Shown here: one piece after another, positions 54,291-64,000 of the stretch
How positions within the stretch are numbered: the first letter of the stretch is position 1
Layout: every line of letters starts with the position of its first letter
Assembly: GCA_016200325.1 (NCBI GenBank)
Contig: JACQEZ010000016.1
Location: 62,001 to 126,000 of the forward strand
Source of the DNA: Candidatus Manganitrophaceae bacterium
GTDB lineage: Bacteria; Nitrospirota; Nitrospiria; SBBL01; Manganitrophaceae
Direction of reading: 5' to 3'
DNA: 64,000 nucleotides
Program-made: the position numbers and the translations under genes
The notes under the pieces: model-generated
What the model was told of the DNA's origin: nothing
Database searches by the model: none
What the model saw: the letters and a program-made list of their open reading frames with translations, nothing else

Positions 54291-54424
54291 CTGTCGCTCC
54301 AATCGAAGCGACCCCTTGAGATGACGCACTTAAGTGGGGACGTTCCTCATCCTATACCATTAAAGCTTGAGAAGAAACAATTCTAGTCGTCTTCTCCTTT
54401 CCTAAAATCGCCTCCTTTAAAATC

Positions 54425-54441
54425 GTGGGGTGAAACCCCAC
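54425..54441 (-). terminator. Small hairpin between uvrC and the kinase gene
   Basis: GTGGGGT and ACCCCAC around a 3-base loop; on the minus strand GATTTT follows. It may end uvrC transcripts. Confidence 0.5.
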
Positions 54442-54577
54442 AAGGCCATACAGACCAGACGATTCCTGAATACTCTAGGGATGAAAACAAAGAAGCCGAC
54501 TGCGGATCTAAGCCCCGCCTAACGCACCCGATAAATCAAGACAATATTTATGATAAAAGGAAGAATATCGTTCGGCT

Positions 54578-56395
54578 TCAAGAAAAATGGGCCGGATGGA
54601 GCGTATCAAAAAGCTGTTGCGCCGCTTTCTTGTTCATCGAAGGGGCGGTGGCCAACTCCTCCACCGTCGCCGCTCGAATTTTGGAGACACTTCCGAAATG
54701 CCTCAGCAGCGCCAGCCGTCGGGTCTTTCCGATCCCCTCGATCTCCTGCAGCGGAGAGGCCAGCATCCGCTTGTCGCGGATTTTTCGATGGTATGAAACT
54801 GCAAAGCGGTGGGCCTCGTCGCGGACCTGTTGCAGCAGGTGGGTCGCCGGGGAGCCGACCGGCAGTTCAATCGGATCGGACAAATCCGGAAGATAGACCC
54901 GCTCAAATCGGTCTTCCCGCTCTTTCGCAAGGCCGATCAGATCGACCCCGCCCAGATCCGCCTTTTCAAGCACCTCCCGCACCGCGGAGAGCTGCCCCTT
55001 GCCGCCGTCGATTAAGAAGAGATCAGGCGGCGCTTCCCCCTTCTCCTTCAACGCGGCGACCCGCCTTGTGAGAACCTCCGCCATCATTCCGAAATCGTTC
55101 GCCCCCTCAATCGTCTTGATACGAAAATGCCGATAATCCGACTTCTTCGCCTTGGCCTCCTCAAAGACCACCATGGAGCCGACGGCGTCCGTTCCCATGA
55201 TGTTCGAAATATCGTATCCCTCGATCCGTCGGGGCAGCTTGGAGAGCTGAAGGAGCTCCTGAAGCTGCCGCAGCGTCTCCTCCCCCCCTTCTCGCCGATG
55301 GACATGATCGCTCAACGAGGCGCGCGCATTCTCGACGGCAAAATCGAGGAGATGGGCCCCCTTGCCCCGCGACGGCGAGAGGAGGTGGACCGGGCCGCCG
55401 CGCCGCTCCGAGAGCCACTCTTCCAGCACCGCCGCTTCGGTGAGCGGGATCGGGACGAGGATCTCCCGCGGGATCAATCCTTCTTTATTATAGAACTGCT
55501 GAATAAAGGCGGTGATTAGCTCTTCATCGAGCGTCTCGCCGACATTCTCGAAGAAAAAATCCTTCCGGCCGACCATCATCCCGCCGCGAATAAAGAGGAT
55601 CTGAAGGTCGGCCGCCTCCCCCTCCCGCGCCAGCGCGATGACATCGTGGTCCTCCACCTGGGTGAGGGTCACCCGTTGCCGCTCGAGCGCCCGCTCTATT
55701 TTTGCGATCTGATCACGCAGCCGCGCCGCCGCCTCGAAATTCAGCTCCCCCGCCTTTCGCTCCATCAGTCCCCGCATCGCTTTGAGGAGGATCTTGTCTT
55801 TTCCCTCCAAGAAAAGCCGGACCTGTTGGATCATCTGACGGTACTCTTCTTTCGACTGATTTCCGGTACAGGGGGCGAGACAGCGCTTGATTTCGAATTC
55901 GATGCAGGCGCGGTCGGCCTTTCCATCAATGTCGATCGTGCAGTTCGGCAAGGGAAAGATCTTCCTCAAGAGCCGGAGCATTTCATAGAGTCCGCCGGTC
56001 GGAACATAGGGGCCGAAGTAGAGGGCGCCATCTTTTTTGACGCGGCGGACGATCTCCAGCCGGGGATAATCCTCCCGGGGGTCGAGGCGCAGCAGCGGAT
56101 AATTTTTATCGTCCCGAAGAACGACGTTGTATTTCGGCCGGTGCTTCTTGATGAGATTGCTCTCAAGGATCAGCGCCTCCAGGTTGGTCGCGGCGACAAT
56201 ATATTCCAGATCAGCCACCTGGGAGACCATCGATCGGGTCTTCGGGCTCAGCTCGGCACTCTGCCGAAAGTAGCTCCGGACCCGGTCGGAGAGATCTTTT
56301 GCTTTTCCAATATAAAGCACTTCACCCCGTTTCCCCTTCATGAGGTAAACCCCGGGATTGTGGGGAAGCGCTTCTATCTTATGTTTTAATTCCAT
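54578..56395 (-). CDS. uvrC: UvrABC excinuclease subunit C
   Basis: Protein of 605 aa, which makes both cuts in nucleotide excision repair. The GIY-YIG nuclease is at the start (NPGVYLMKGKRGEVLYIGKA); Cys-containing middle part includes CIEFEIKRCLAPCTGNQSKE; the UVR motif is near 200-235; the RNase H-like domain has GYDISNIMGTDAVGSMVVFE and DLFLIDGGKGQLSA; HhH motifs end the protein (IEGIGKTRRLALLRHFGSV). AAAAGGG precedes the ATG. Confidence 0.97.
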   Translation of the reverse strand: MELKHKIEALPHNPGVYLMKGKRGEVLYIGKAKDLSDRVRSYFRQSAELSPKTRSMVSQVADLEYIVAATNLEALILESNLIKKHRPKYNVVLRDDKNYPLLRLDPREDYPRLEIVRRVKKDGALYFGPYVPTGGLYEMLRLLRKIFPLPNCTIDIDGKADRACIEFEIKRCLAPCTGNQSKEEYRQMIQQVRLFLEGKDKILLKAMRGLMERKAGELNFEAAARLRDQIAKIERALERQRVTLTQVEDHDVIALAREGEAADLQILFIRGGMMVGRKDFFFENVGETLDEELITAFIQQFYNKEGLIPREILVPIPLTEAAVLEEWLSERRGGPVHLLSPSRGKGAHLLDFAVENARASLSDHVHRREGGEETLRQLQELLQLSKLPRRIEGYDISNIMGTDAVGSMVVFEEAKAKKSDYRHFRIKTIEGANDFGMMAEVLTRRVAALKEKGEAPPDLFLIDGGKGQLSAVREVLEKADLGGVDLIGLAKEREDRFERVYLPDLSDPIELPVGSPATHLLQQVRDEAHRFAVSYHRKIRDKRMLASPLQEIEGIGKTRRLALLRHFGSVSKIRAATVEELATAPSMNKKAAQQLFDTLHPAHFS

Positions 56396-56527
56396 CCCTT
56401 TTCTGTTCCTTAAAACGGACTGATTTGCTGATTATCCCGCTGAATCGGCGGACAATCGCTTTATTTTAACAAACTTCTTTACCCAGAGATAGCGCCGCCG
56501 CCCCCGGCGATCGCTTGGCTAATAAAA

Positions 56528-56557
56528 AAGCCCCCCGGCGGTCAGACCGGGGGGCTT
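56528..56557 (-). terminator. Rho-independent terminator of the porin gene
   Basis: AAGCCCCCCGG (56528-56538) pairs with CCGGGGGGCTT (56547-56557); on the minus strand a T-rich run (TTTTTTATT) follows. Confidence 0.92.
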
Positions 56558-56576
56558 CGGTGATTCGAGCCAAAAC

Positions 56577-57971
56577 TTAGAACATGTAGTTGAGAGAGAC
56601 GATTCCTTTAACAATGTTGTCGGCCGGCCCTTCCCCTGCTGCGGTCGCGCCGGCGGTCTTCCAGAAGTCGCCAGCGAAGAGATAACCGAGGTTCACGCCG
56701 ACAGAAACGTTCTCATCCAATTTCTGTCTGTGATTGAGATCAATTTCAATCCCAAGGTCTTTCTTAGCGCTGACCCCTGCAACTGCGGCTGGACGTTCTC
56801 CGGTCTGGGCCCAGATCGCGGCCACCTCGGTATGAGAACCCTTGCCCAACATACCGAGCTCAAACCCGGCACCGACCCGAATCGCTCGAATTCCCAATCC
56901 GCCGACGCAGCTGGCGCCTCCGGAACCGATCCGGGCGCCGCCGATGCTGGCGCATTGTCCCTCGCGGTCGCTGTTGACATTGTCGTTCACTAAGATATTG
57001 GCGAGGACAAAGTCTCCGGAGATCCCGTTAATGTTGGTTTTATTATCTGTCGCGCTTTTATCACCGGTGGTGTAGAGGCCGGTAATATCGACATCAAACA
57101 TCGCCACCTTCAATCCGGCATCGAGAAGGACGTTCCACCCTTTCAAGTCGGTCGAACCTGGCGTGGTCCCGCTGAGGTTGTCCTGGCTGCCGGTGAGGTA
57201 ATCAAACTCGCCGCTCAGAGAAACAATACCGAGTCTGGCATCGGCGGTCACGCCGGCGGTCCAGAGATCGGTTTTATCCGGGGTCGTCGATGCTGCGATA
57301 AAAGAAGGCCCCCGATCATTCAGATAGGTCACAAAGAGACCGAGATTGTGCATCTCTTCATGGGCGAACCCAAACTTTGCGATATAGAGATCGGTATCCC
57401 CACCCGTTCCGACACCGGTGGTGGAAGGACCGACGGCATTGCTCTCACGGAGCTTGGCATCGGCCAACATTATATTGACCGGGCCCGCGCCAAATTTGGC
57501 GAGGATTCCATCGGCGGTATCATCTAAAATTAGGCTGTGCCCCAGCTTGATCTGACCTCGGCCGAAGGCAAGTTTCACCATATTGAGATCGAGCTTGAGA
57601 TAGGCCTCGCGGACGCCGACGATGTTGTAGCTTCCGCCCAAGTTCGCCGACCCGAACCGGTAGTTTCCGGTCGTACAACCGGTCACGTTACAGCCGAGTC
57701 CGGCGTTGGTTCCGGGATCAATGAAAGAGCTGGTGAAATCGAGTGTCACGATACCGGAGACGATCCCTGCCGTCGCGGTGGTTTTCAAACGAAAGCGCCC
57801 GTCTGCGAAGGCCTGCTCATCAGGGGTATCTTTGTTCGCATCCGTTAGGTTATCCGCATAGATGCCGCGAACGCGGAAATCTCCCTCAAACTTAATGTCT
57901 GCCGCGGCATAAAGCGACGCGGTTTGTAATAAACCCAGGCTTGCTAAGGCCACAACCCATAACTTCTTCAT
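56577..57971 (-). CDS. Outer-membrane beta-barrel porin-like protein
   Basis: Protein of 464 aa. Signal peptide to about residue 22 (SLYA before AADIK). The mature protein is made of alternating amphipathic strands (DIKFEGDFRVRGIY, GRFRLKTTATAGIVSGIVTL, VNIMLADAKLRE) and ends with an aromatic VSLNYMF, the outer-membrane insertion signal. Two Cys pairs lie in loop regions (GLGCNVTGCT and GQCASIGG to GASCVGG) and may form disulfides. It resembles alginate-export/porin barrels; the transported molecule is not known. Start at 57971 has AAGGAGG upstream. It has its own promoter and terminator. Confidence 0.88.
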   Translation of the reverse strand: MKKLWVVALASLGLLQTASLYAAADIKFEGDFRVRGIYADNLTDANKDTPDEQAFADGRFRLKTTATAGIVSGIVTLDFTSSFIDPGTNAGLGCNVTGCTTGNYRFGSANLGGSYNIVGVREAYLKLDLNMVKLAFGRGQIKLGHSLILDDTADGILAKFGAGPVNIMLADAKLRESNAVGPSTTGVGTGGDTDLYIAKFGFAHEEMHNLGLFVTYLNDRGPSFIAASTTPDKTDLWTAGVTADARLGIVSLSGEFDYLTGSQDNLSGTTPGSTDLKGWNVLLDAGLKVAMFDVDITGLYTTGDKSATDNKTNINGISGDFVLANILVNDNVNSDREGQCASIGGARIGSGGASCVGGLGIRAIRVGAGFELGMLGKGSHTEVAAIWAQTGERPAAVAGVSAKKDLGIEIDLNHRQKLDENVSVGVNLGYLFAGDFWKTAGATAAGEGPADNIVKGIVSLNYMF

Positions 57972-58176
57972 CCTAACCTCCTTTTCCGAATTGAACAAAG
58001 TACCGCAAAACGCATTGCTGCGAACAAATAGAGCTAGAACAGGAACGGAATAAAAAGGAACTGAAAATTGAGTGTTGCCTTAAGCGTGTCACCCCCTTTC
58101 TTGCAGAATGATAACTATAATGACTATCTTTAAACGCGCTATCCCGTACCGATTTTTTTTCAAAAAAAACGAGCCG

Positions 58177-58206
58177 AGTATAGCATCGGTTTTATTTATG
58201 TGTCAA
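58177..58206 (-). promoter_or_regulatory. Sigma70-like promoter of the porin gene
   Basis: Minus strand TTGACA (58206-58201), 18-base spacer, TATACT (58182-58177). It lies just after the atpC stop and leaves a leader of about 200 nt before the porin start, long enough for post-transcriptional control. Confidence 0.8.
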
Positions 58207-58211
58207 GGAAT

Positions 58212-58496
58212 TTAAGACAATTTTGTCGGAATGTCAGCCTGTACCGACTCGGTCAGGAGGGTAACCTCATTTTTGAGAACGTCCAGGAATCCCGGTCCGA
58301 TCAGAAATGATTGCATCTTCCCGTCGGGCGAGGTAATTGCAAGCCGGCCCGACTGAAGGGTGGTGATAAGGGGGGCATGGTCGACCAAAATGCCGAGGCT
58401 GCCGGCCCCTCCCGGAGCGACCAGAGAGCGGACCGCCCCCTCGAAGAAGACCCGTTCCGGGGTAATGACGGTAAGATGAAAGCTTTTATCGGCCAT
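58212..58496 (-). CDS. atpC: ATP synthase F1 epsilon subunit, short form
   Basis: Protein of 94 aa. It is the N-terminal beta-sandwich of epsilon (FHLTVITPERVFFEG, GSLGILVDHAPLITTLQSGR, and the FLIGPGFLDVLKNEVTLLTE strand). Usual epsilon subunits are about 130-140 aa with a C-terminal pair of helices that can inhibit ATP hydrolysis; that part is missing here, and the stop (58212-58214) comes right after ADIPTKLS. The last gene of the ATP synthase cluster. Confidence 0.92.
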   Translation of the reverse strand: MADKSFHLTVITPERVFFEGAVRSLVAPGGAGSLGILVDHAPLITTLQSGRLAITSPDGKMQSFLIGPGFLDVLKNEVTLLTESVQADIPTKLS

Positions 58497-58574
58497 ATTT
58501 TCTCAGCGGGTTAAACGGGATACACGGGCGAGAGGCTCCGTTTAAAATAACCGGTCGGAGATCTCGCTCCCCTG

Positions 58575-60849
<2,275 letters not shown>

Positions 60850-60850
60850 T

Positions 60851-62371
60851 TTATCGTGCCTCCTCCGACCGCCAGTCCTTTTTGAAGGCGGTGATCGCCT
60901 CGTCCATCTTCCGGGTCAGATCGTCCGTCAGCGCTTTGGTCTTCTCGATCTCGAGGCCGACTTCCGGATAACGCTCATCCATCATCTTCAAATAGGCCTT
61001 TTCAAACTTTCGGATGCTCGGCACCTCGATGTCGTCGAGATGGCCGGTCGTCCCGGCGTACAGGGCCATCACCTGATGGGAGATTGAATAGGGCTGATAC
61101 TGCTCCTGCTTGAGCAGCTCGACCATCCGCTCGCCGCGACGCAGCTGCGCCAGGGTCGCCTTGTCGAGATCGGAGCCGAACTGCGCAAAGGCGGCGAGCT
61201 CGCGGTATTGGGCCAAGTCCAACCGAAGCCGTCCCGCCACCTTTTTCATCGCCTTGGTCTGAGCGTTGCCGCCGACGCGGGAGACCGACAACCCGACGTT
61301 GACCGCCGGTCGAATCCCGGCATAGAAAAGATCGGTCTCCAGATAGATCTGTCCGTCGGTGATTGAGATGACGTTCGTCGGGATATAGGCCGAGACGTCG
61401 CCCGCCTGCGTTTCGATGATCGGCAGCGCGGTCAAGGAGCCGGCGCCCAAACTGTCGTTCAGTTTGGCGGCCCGTTCCAACAGACGGGAGTGGAGATAGA
61501 AGACATCGCCCGGATAGGCCTCGCGTCCCGGAGGACGACGAAGCAGGAGCGAGAGCTGACGGTAGGCGGCGGCATGCTTCGAGAGATCGTCATAAATGAC
61601 GAGCGCGGCCCGATTGGTGTACATGAATTCTTCGCCGATGGTGCAGCCGGCATACGGGGCGATGTATTGCATTGAAGCCGCTTCGTTGGCCGTCGCCGAG
61701 ACGACCGTCGTATACTCCATCGCGCCATACTTCTCGAGCGTCTTCACCACCGCCGCGACGTTCGACGACTTCTGGCCGACCGCCACATAGATGCAGTGAA
61801 CCCCGCTCCCTTTTTGATTGATAATGGCGTCGAGGGCGATCGCCGTCTTTCCGGTCTGTCGGTCGCCGATGATCAGCTCCCGCTGGCCGCGGCCGATCGG
61901 AATCATTCCATCAATCGCCTTCAGGCCGGTCTGGACCGGCTCCTTCACCGGTTGGCGCTCGACGACGTTCGGCGCCCGCCCTTCCAGCGGACGGGTGCGA
62001 TCGGTGACGATCGGTCCCTTTCCGTCGATCGGACGGCCGAGGGCATCGACGACCCGTCCGGCCATGGCATCCCCAACCGGAATTTGGGCGATCTTGCCGG
62101 TTCGCTTAACGATATCCCCTTCTTTGATGTGATTGGTGGCGCCGAAGAGGATCGCGCCGACATTGTCCTCTTCGAGATTGAGGATCATCCCCATCACGTT
62201 TCCCGGAAAGGAAACCAGCTCGCCCGCCATCACGTCGTCGAGACCGTAGACACGTGCGATGCCGTCGCCGACCTGCAACACCGTTCCGACACTTTCGAGG
62301 TGGAGCTCCGTCTGGTACTGCTCGAGCTCCGTCTTAATGATGGAGGTCACCTCTTCTGGCTTGAGTGCCAT
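60851..62371 (-). CDS. atpA: ATP synthase F1 alpha subunit
   Basis: Protein of 506 aa, the noncatalytic nucleotide-binding subunit. P-loop [13 protein letters not shown] near residue 169, VYVAVGQK-type strand ([13 protein letters not shown]), [20 protein letters not shown] and the Arg-finger [15 protein letters not shown]. Start at 62371 because AAGGAGAG precedes it; the longer frame to 62488 covers the promoter. Confidence 0.98.
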   Translation of the reverse strand: MALKPEEVTSIIKTELEQYQTELHLESVGTVLQVGDGIARVYGLDDVMAGELVSFPGNVMGMILNLEEDNVGAILFGATNHIKEGDIVKRTGKIAQIPVGDAMAGRVVDALGRPIDGKGPIVTDRTRPLEGRAPNVVERQPVKEPVQTGLKAIDGMIPIGRGQRELIIGDRQTGKTAIALDAIINQKGSGVHCIYVAVGQKSSNVAAVVKTLEKYGAMEYTTVVSATANEAASMQYIAPYAGCTIGEEFMYTNRAALVIYDDLSKHAAAYRQLSLLLRRPPGREAYPGDVFYLHSRLLERAAKLNDSLGAGSLTALPIIETQAGDVSAYIPTNVISITDGQIYLETDLFYAGIRPAVNVGLSVSRVGGNAQTKAMKKVAGRLRLDLAQYRELAAFAQFGSDLDKATLAQLRRGERMVELLKQEQYQPYSISHQVMALYAGTTGHLDDIEVPSIRKFEKAYLKMMDERYPEVGLEIEKTKALTDDLTRKMDEAITAFKKDWRSEEAR

Positions 62372-62458
62372 GCCTCTCTCCTTCAACAATAACGATTCAT
62401 CGACAAAATTGAACGGCCTTGAGACGGACCTTCTCACGTCAAGGCAAAAAGACTGCTC

Positions 62459-62488
62459 ACTATAAACTGTTTCTCGCGCAATTGTCAA
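62459..62488 (-). promoter_or_regulatory. Internal sigma70-like promoter before atpA
   Basis: Minus strand TTGACA (62488-62483), 18-base spacer, TATAGT (62464-62459). It would allow atpA-G-D-C to be transcribed apart from atpH and the receiver gene. Confidence 0.75.
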
Positions 62489-62555
62489 GATTTTGAGGAG
62501 AAATCACGTTGGATTTCAGATGCTGGGAGCGCCGCCGCATTCCAATCTGGGAGGA

Positions 62556-63254
62556 TTAGGTGCCGGTGGGACGCCGCTTCGCCGGACGGATATCGATCAT
62601 CTTTTCGCCCCGAATATACTCCCGGGTCTTATCTTGGACCTGATCGAGCTGCTTGACGATGTCGCTGATTCGAAGGCCCATTTCATAGACGATCTTAAGT
62701 TTGCTTCGGAGCTCTTCCGTCAGATCTTTTCGCTGCAGCAGAAGCTGCGCCTGCCCGCAGATGACGGCGAGCGGATTGTTGATCTCGTGCCGGACAGTCA
62801 GGCTGATCTGTCCGATCGCCTCCAGCCGCTCCAGCAGAACCTTTTCCTGATAGGCTCCTTCGGTCGCAAGGAACCGGCGGACCCGAGAGACGACCTCGCG
62901 CGGCTCGACCGGCTTTACCAAATAATCGTTCGCCCCCCCTTCGATCCCCTGGATCTTGGCATCGATGTCGGAGCGGGCGGTCAACATCAGGACGATCAGC
63001 TCTTTTGTTTTCGGATCTTTTCGAATCTCATTGCACACTTCATAGCCGCTCATCTTCGGCATCATGAGGTCGAGGATCATTAAATCGGGCGCCTCTCTCT
63101 GGACGAGATCGAGCGCCTCTCTGCCGTCATAGGCGGAGACGACATTAAAACCGGCGCCTTCCAATGCATCGCGGATGATCCGGACGGTGTCGCGGTTATC
63201 GTCTACGACGAGGACTTTCCGATTGCTTTTCATAACCGAATCCATCTCTGACAC
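62556..63254 (-). CDS. Receiver protein with a C-terminal DHp-like helix pair, inside the atp cluster
   Basis: Protein of 232 aa. Residues about 12-130 are a receiver domain (LVVDDNRDT, acceptor Asp in LMILDLMMPKMSG, Thr in MLTARSD, Lys in YLVKPVEP). Residues about 145-210 read GQISLTVRHEINNPLAVICG and KLKIVYEMGLRISDIVKQL, which is a dimerisation/phospho-His helix pair like that of PAS kinases, but no ATPase domain follows. It could be a phosphotransfer or signal-integration protein. The start could be ATG at 63254 (preceded by GTG/ATG options) or either of two Met codons downstream. It lies between atpH and atpA on the same strand, with 202- and 184-base gaps. Confidence 0.9.
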   Translation of the reverse strand: MSEMDSVMKSNRKVLVVDDNRDTVRIIRDALEGAGFNVVSAYDGREALDLVQREAPDLMILDLMMPKMSGYEVCNEIRKDPKTKELIVLMLTARSDIDAKIQGIEGGANDYLVKPVEPREVVSRVRRFLATEGAYQEKVLLERLEAIGQISLTVRHEINNPLAVICGQAQLLLQRKDLTEELRSKLKIVYEMGLRISDIVKQLDQVQDKTREYIRGEKMIDIRPAKRRPTGT

Positions 63255-63456
63255 TTTTTTCGAATACCTCTGGACGAAAATCCCGCCGATGGGTGAAGTC
63301 TCTATTCTTGTTAGAATACACTCTTCATCGCTTCCATTTCAATCCCTATCGAATCGAAAAGAATACATTATTTTGATCCATTTTCTGTCGTTGCTTTTTC
63401 TGTCGTTTCTATCGATGAGAAAGAAAGGGGACACCGCCTGGAAGAGACGTCCGACG

Positions 63457-63990
63457 CTAAATCAGCGAGACCGCTTTTAATTTCTCTTCGAGGTCTTCCA
63501 GCTGCTTCTGGACGCTGGCGTCAATCAAGAGGGTTCCGGTGGAGAAGATAAATCCGCCGAGGATATCCGGATCTTCAATCGGGGTCAGCTCCAACGTATG
63601 GCGGACTTGCGATTCGAGCTTCGACTTTACTTGGGAGAGGATCTCCGGCTCCAACGGGTAGGCGGTGGTCAGCGTTCCCTTTAGAATCCCCCGCTTGCGG
63701 TCGTGTAACTTGGGGTAGAGCGCAAAGATGTCGCGGAGATAGCCGATACGGCCTTTGCGGAGGAGAAGGTGGACGAATCGGATCAATATCGGCTGCGCCT
63801 CCCCCTCGAAAATCCGCCCGATCAGCGCCTCTTTTTTCTCTTCGGAAATGCGCGGGTTTTCTAGAAAGCGGGGGAGGTCGGGAAGACGGGCAGATGCCTG
63901 AAGGAAGCGTTCAATCTGCGCCAGCACCGTCTCTGCCAGGGCATGGCCCTCCGCCACCTCCAAGAGGGCCTCGCCATACCGCTCAGACAC
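63457..63990 (-). CDS. atpH: ATP synthase F1 delta subunit
   Basis: Protein of 177 aa, which ties F1 to the peripheral stalk. SERYGEALLEVAEGHAL matches the family start; helices with RFLENPRISEEKKEALIGRI and the C-terminal TLELTPIEDPDILGGFIFST motif are typical. GTG start at 63990 with GAGG upstream. The remaining Fo genes would be to the right, outside the window. Confidence 0.95.
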   Translation of the reverse strand: MSERYGEALLEVAEGHALAETVLAQIERFLQASARLPDLPRFLENPRISEEKKEALIGRIFEGEAQPILIRFVHLLLRKGRIGYLRDIFALYPKLHDRKRGILKGTLTTAYPLEPEILSQVKSKLESQVRHTLELTPIEDPDILGGFIFSTGTLLIDASVQKQLEDLEEKLKAVSLI

Positions 63991-64000
63991 GACCTCACTT

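Overview
The window reads as a chromosomal segment of a Gram-negative, moderately GC-rich bacterium. Support comes from a beta-barrel outer-membrane protein, lipobox lipoproteins, Tat and Sec signal peptides, a PEP-CTERM-like anchor and sigma70-like promoters. The mix of PEP-CTERM, SBBP/FG-GAP secreted proteins, many PAS/GAF kinases and a RAYT element suggests Nitrospirota or a similar deep-branching phylum. That placement is inference; no rRNA or named marker in the window proves it.

Layout. 1-12 kb is accessory: a contractile tail sheath gene cut by the left edge, a thiol peroxidase (PrxQ), a Cys-rich copper-binding four-helix protein, a SET methyltransferase, a periplasmic PDC sensor protein, thioredoxin 2, an endonuclease III with a damaged Fe-S loop, a Tat-exported aldo/keto reductase, an alpha/beta hydrolase, a RAYT transposase bounded by 24-bp inverted repeats that truncates a small neighbouring gene, an NfuA-like Fe-S scaffold and a quinone oxidoreductase. 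12-20 kb holds a frameshifted GAF histidine kinase beside two single-domain response regulators, then small membrane and secreted proteins of unknown role. 20-31 kb is a cell-surface region: a 1081-aa SBBP-repeat protein, tRNA-Gly, two paralogous seven-repeat FG-GAP lipoproteins, a Crp/Fnr regulator, hisS and a beta-helix lipoprotein whose frame has no ordinary start codon.

31-43 kb is a long minus-strand housekeeping run: pheA-hisC-aroF-tyrA-aroA (phenylalanine/tyrosine synthesis), cmk, plsC, ispH, rpsA, sppA and an HU/IHF gene. A strong promoter lies before pheA. 43-48 kb encodes a hybrid PAS histidine kinase and a GGDEF-EAL protein. 48-56 kb contains mogA/moaB, ruvB-ruvA-ruvC-yebC, a GAF-PAS kinase and uvrC. 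56-64 kb contains a porin-like protein and the ATP synthase F1 genes atpH-A-G-D-C, interrupted by a receiver-DHp gene between atpH and atpA.

No CRISPR array, rRNA, complete prophage or recognised defence system was seen. The most unusual points are the signalling gene inside the atp cluster, the startless lipoprotein overlapping hisS, the RAYT insertion with its truncated target, the cluster-less Nth, the deleted GAF kinase and the short AtpC.
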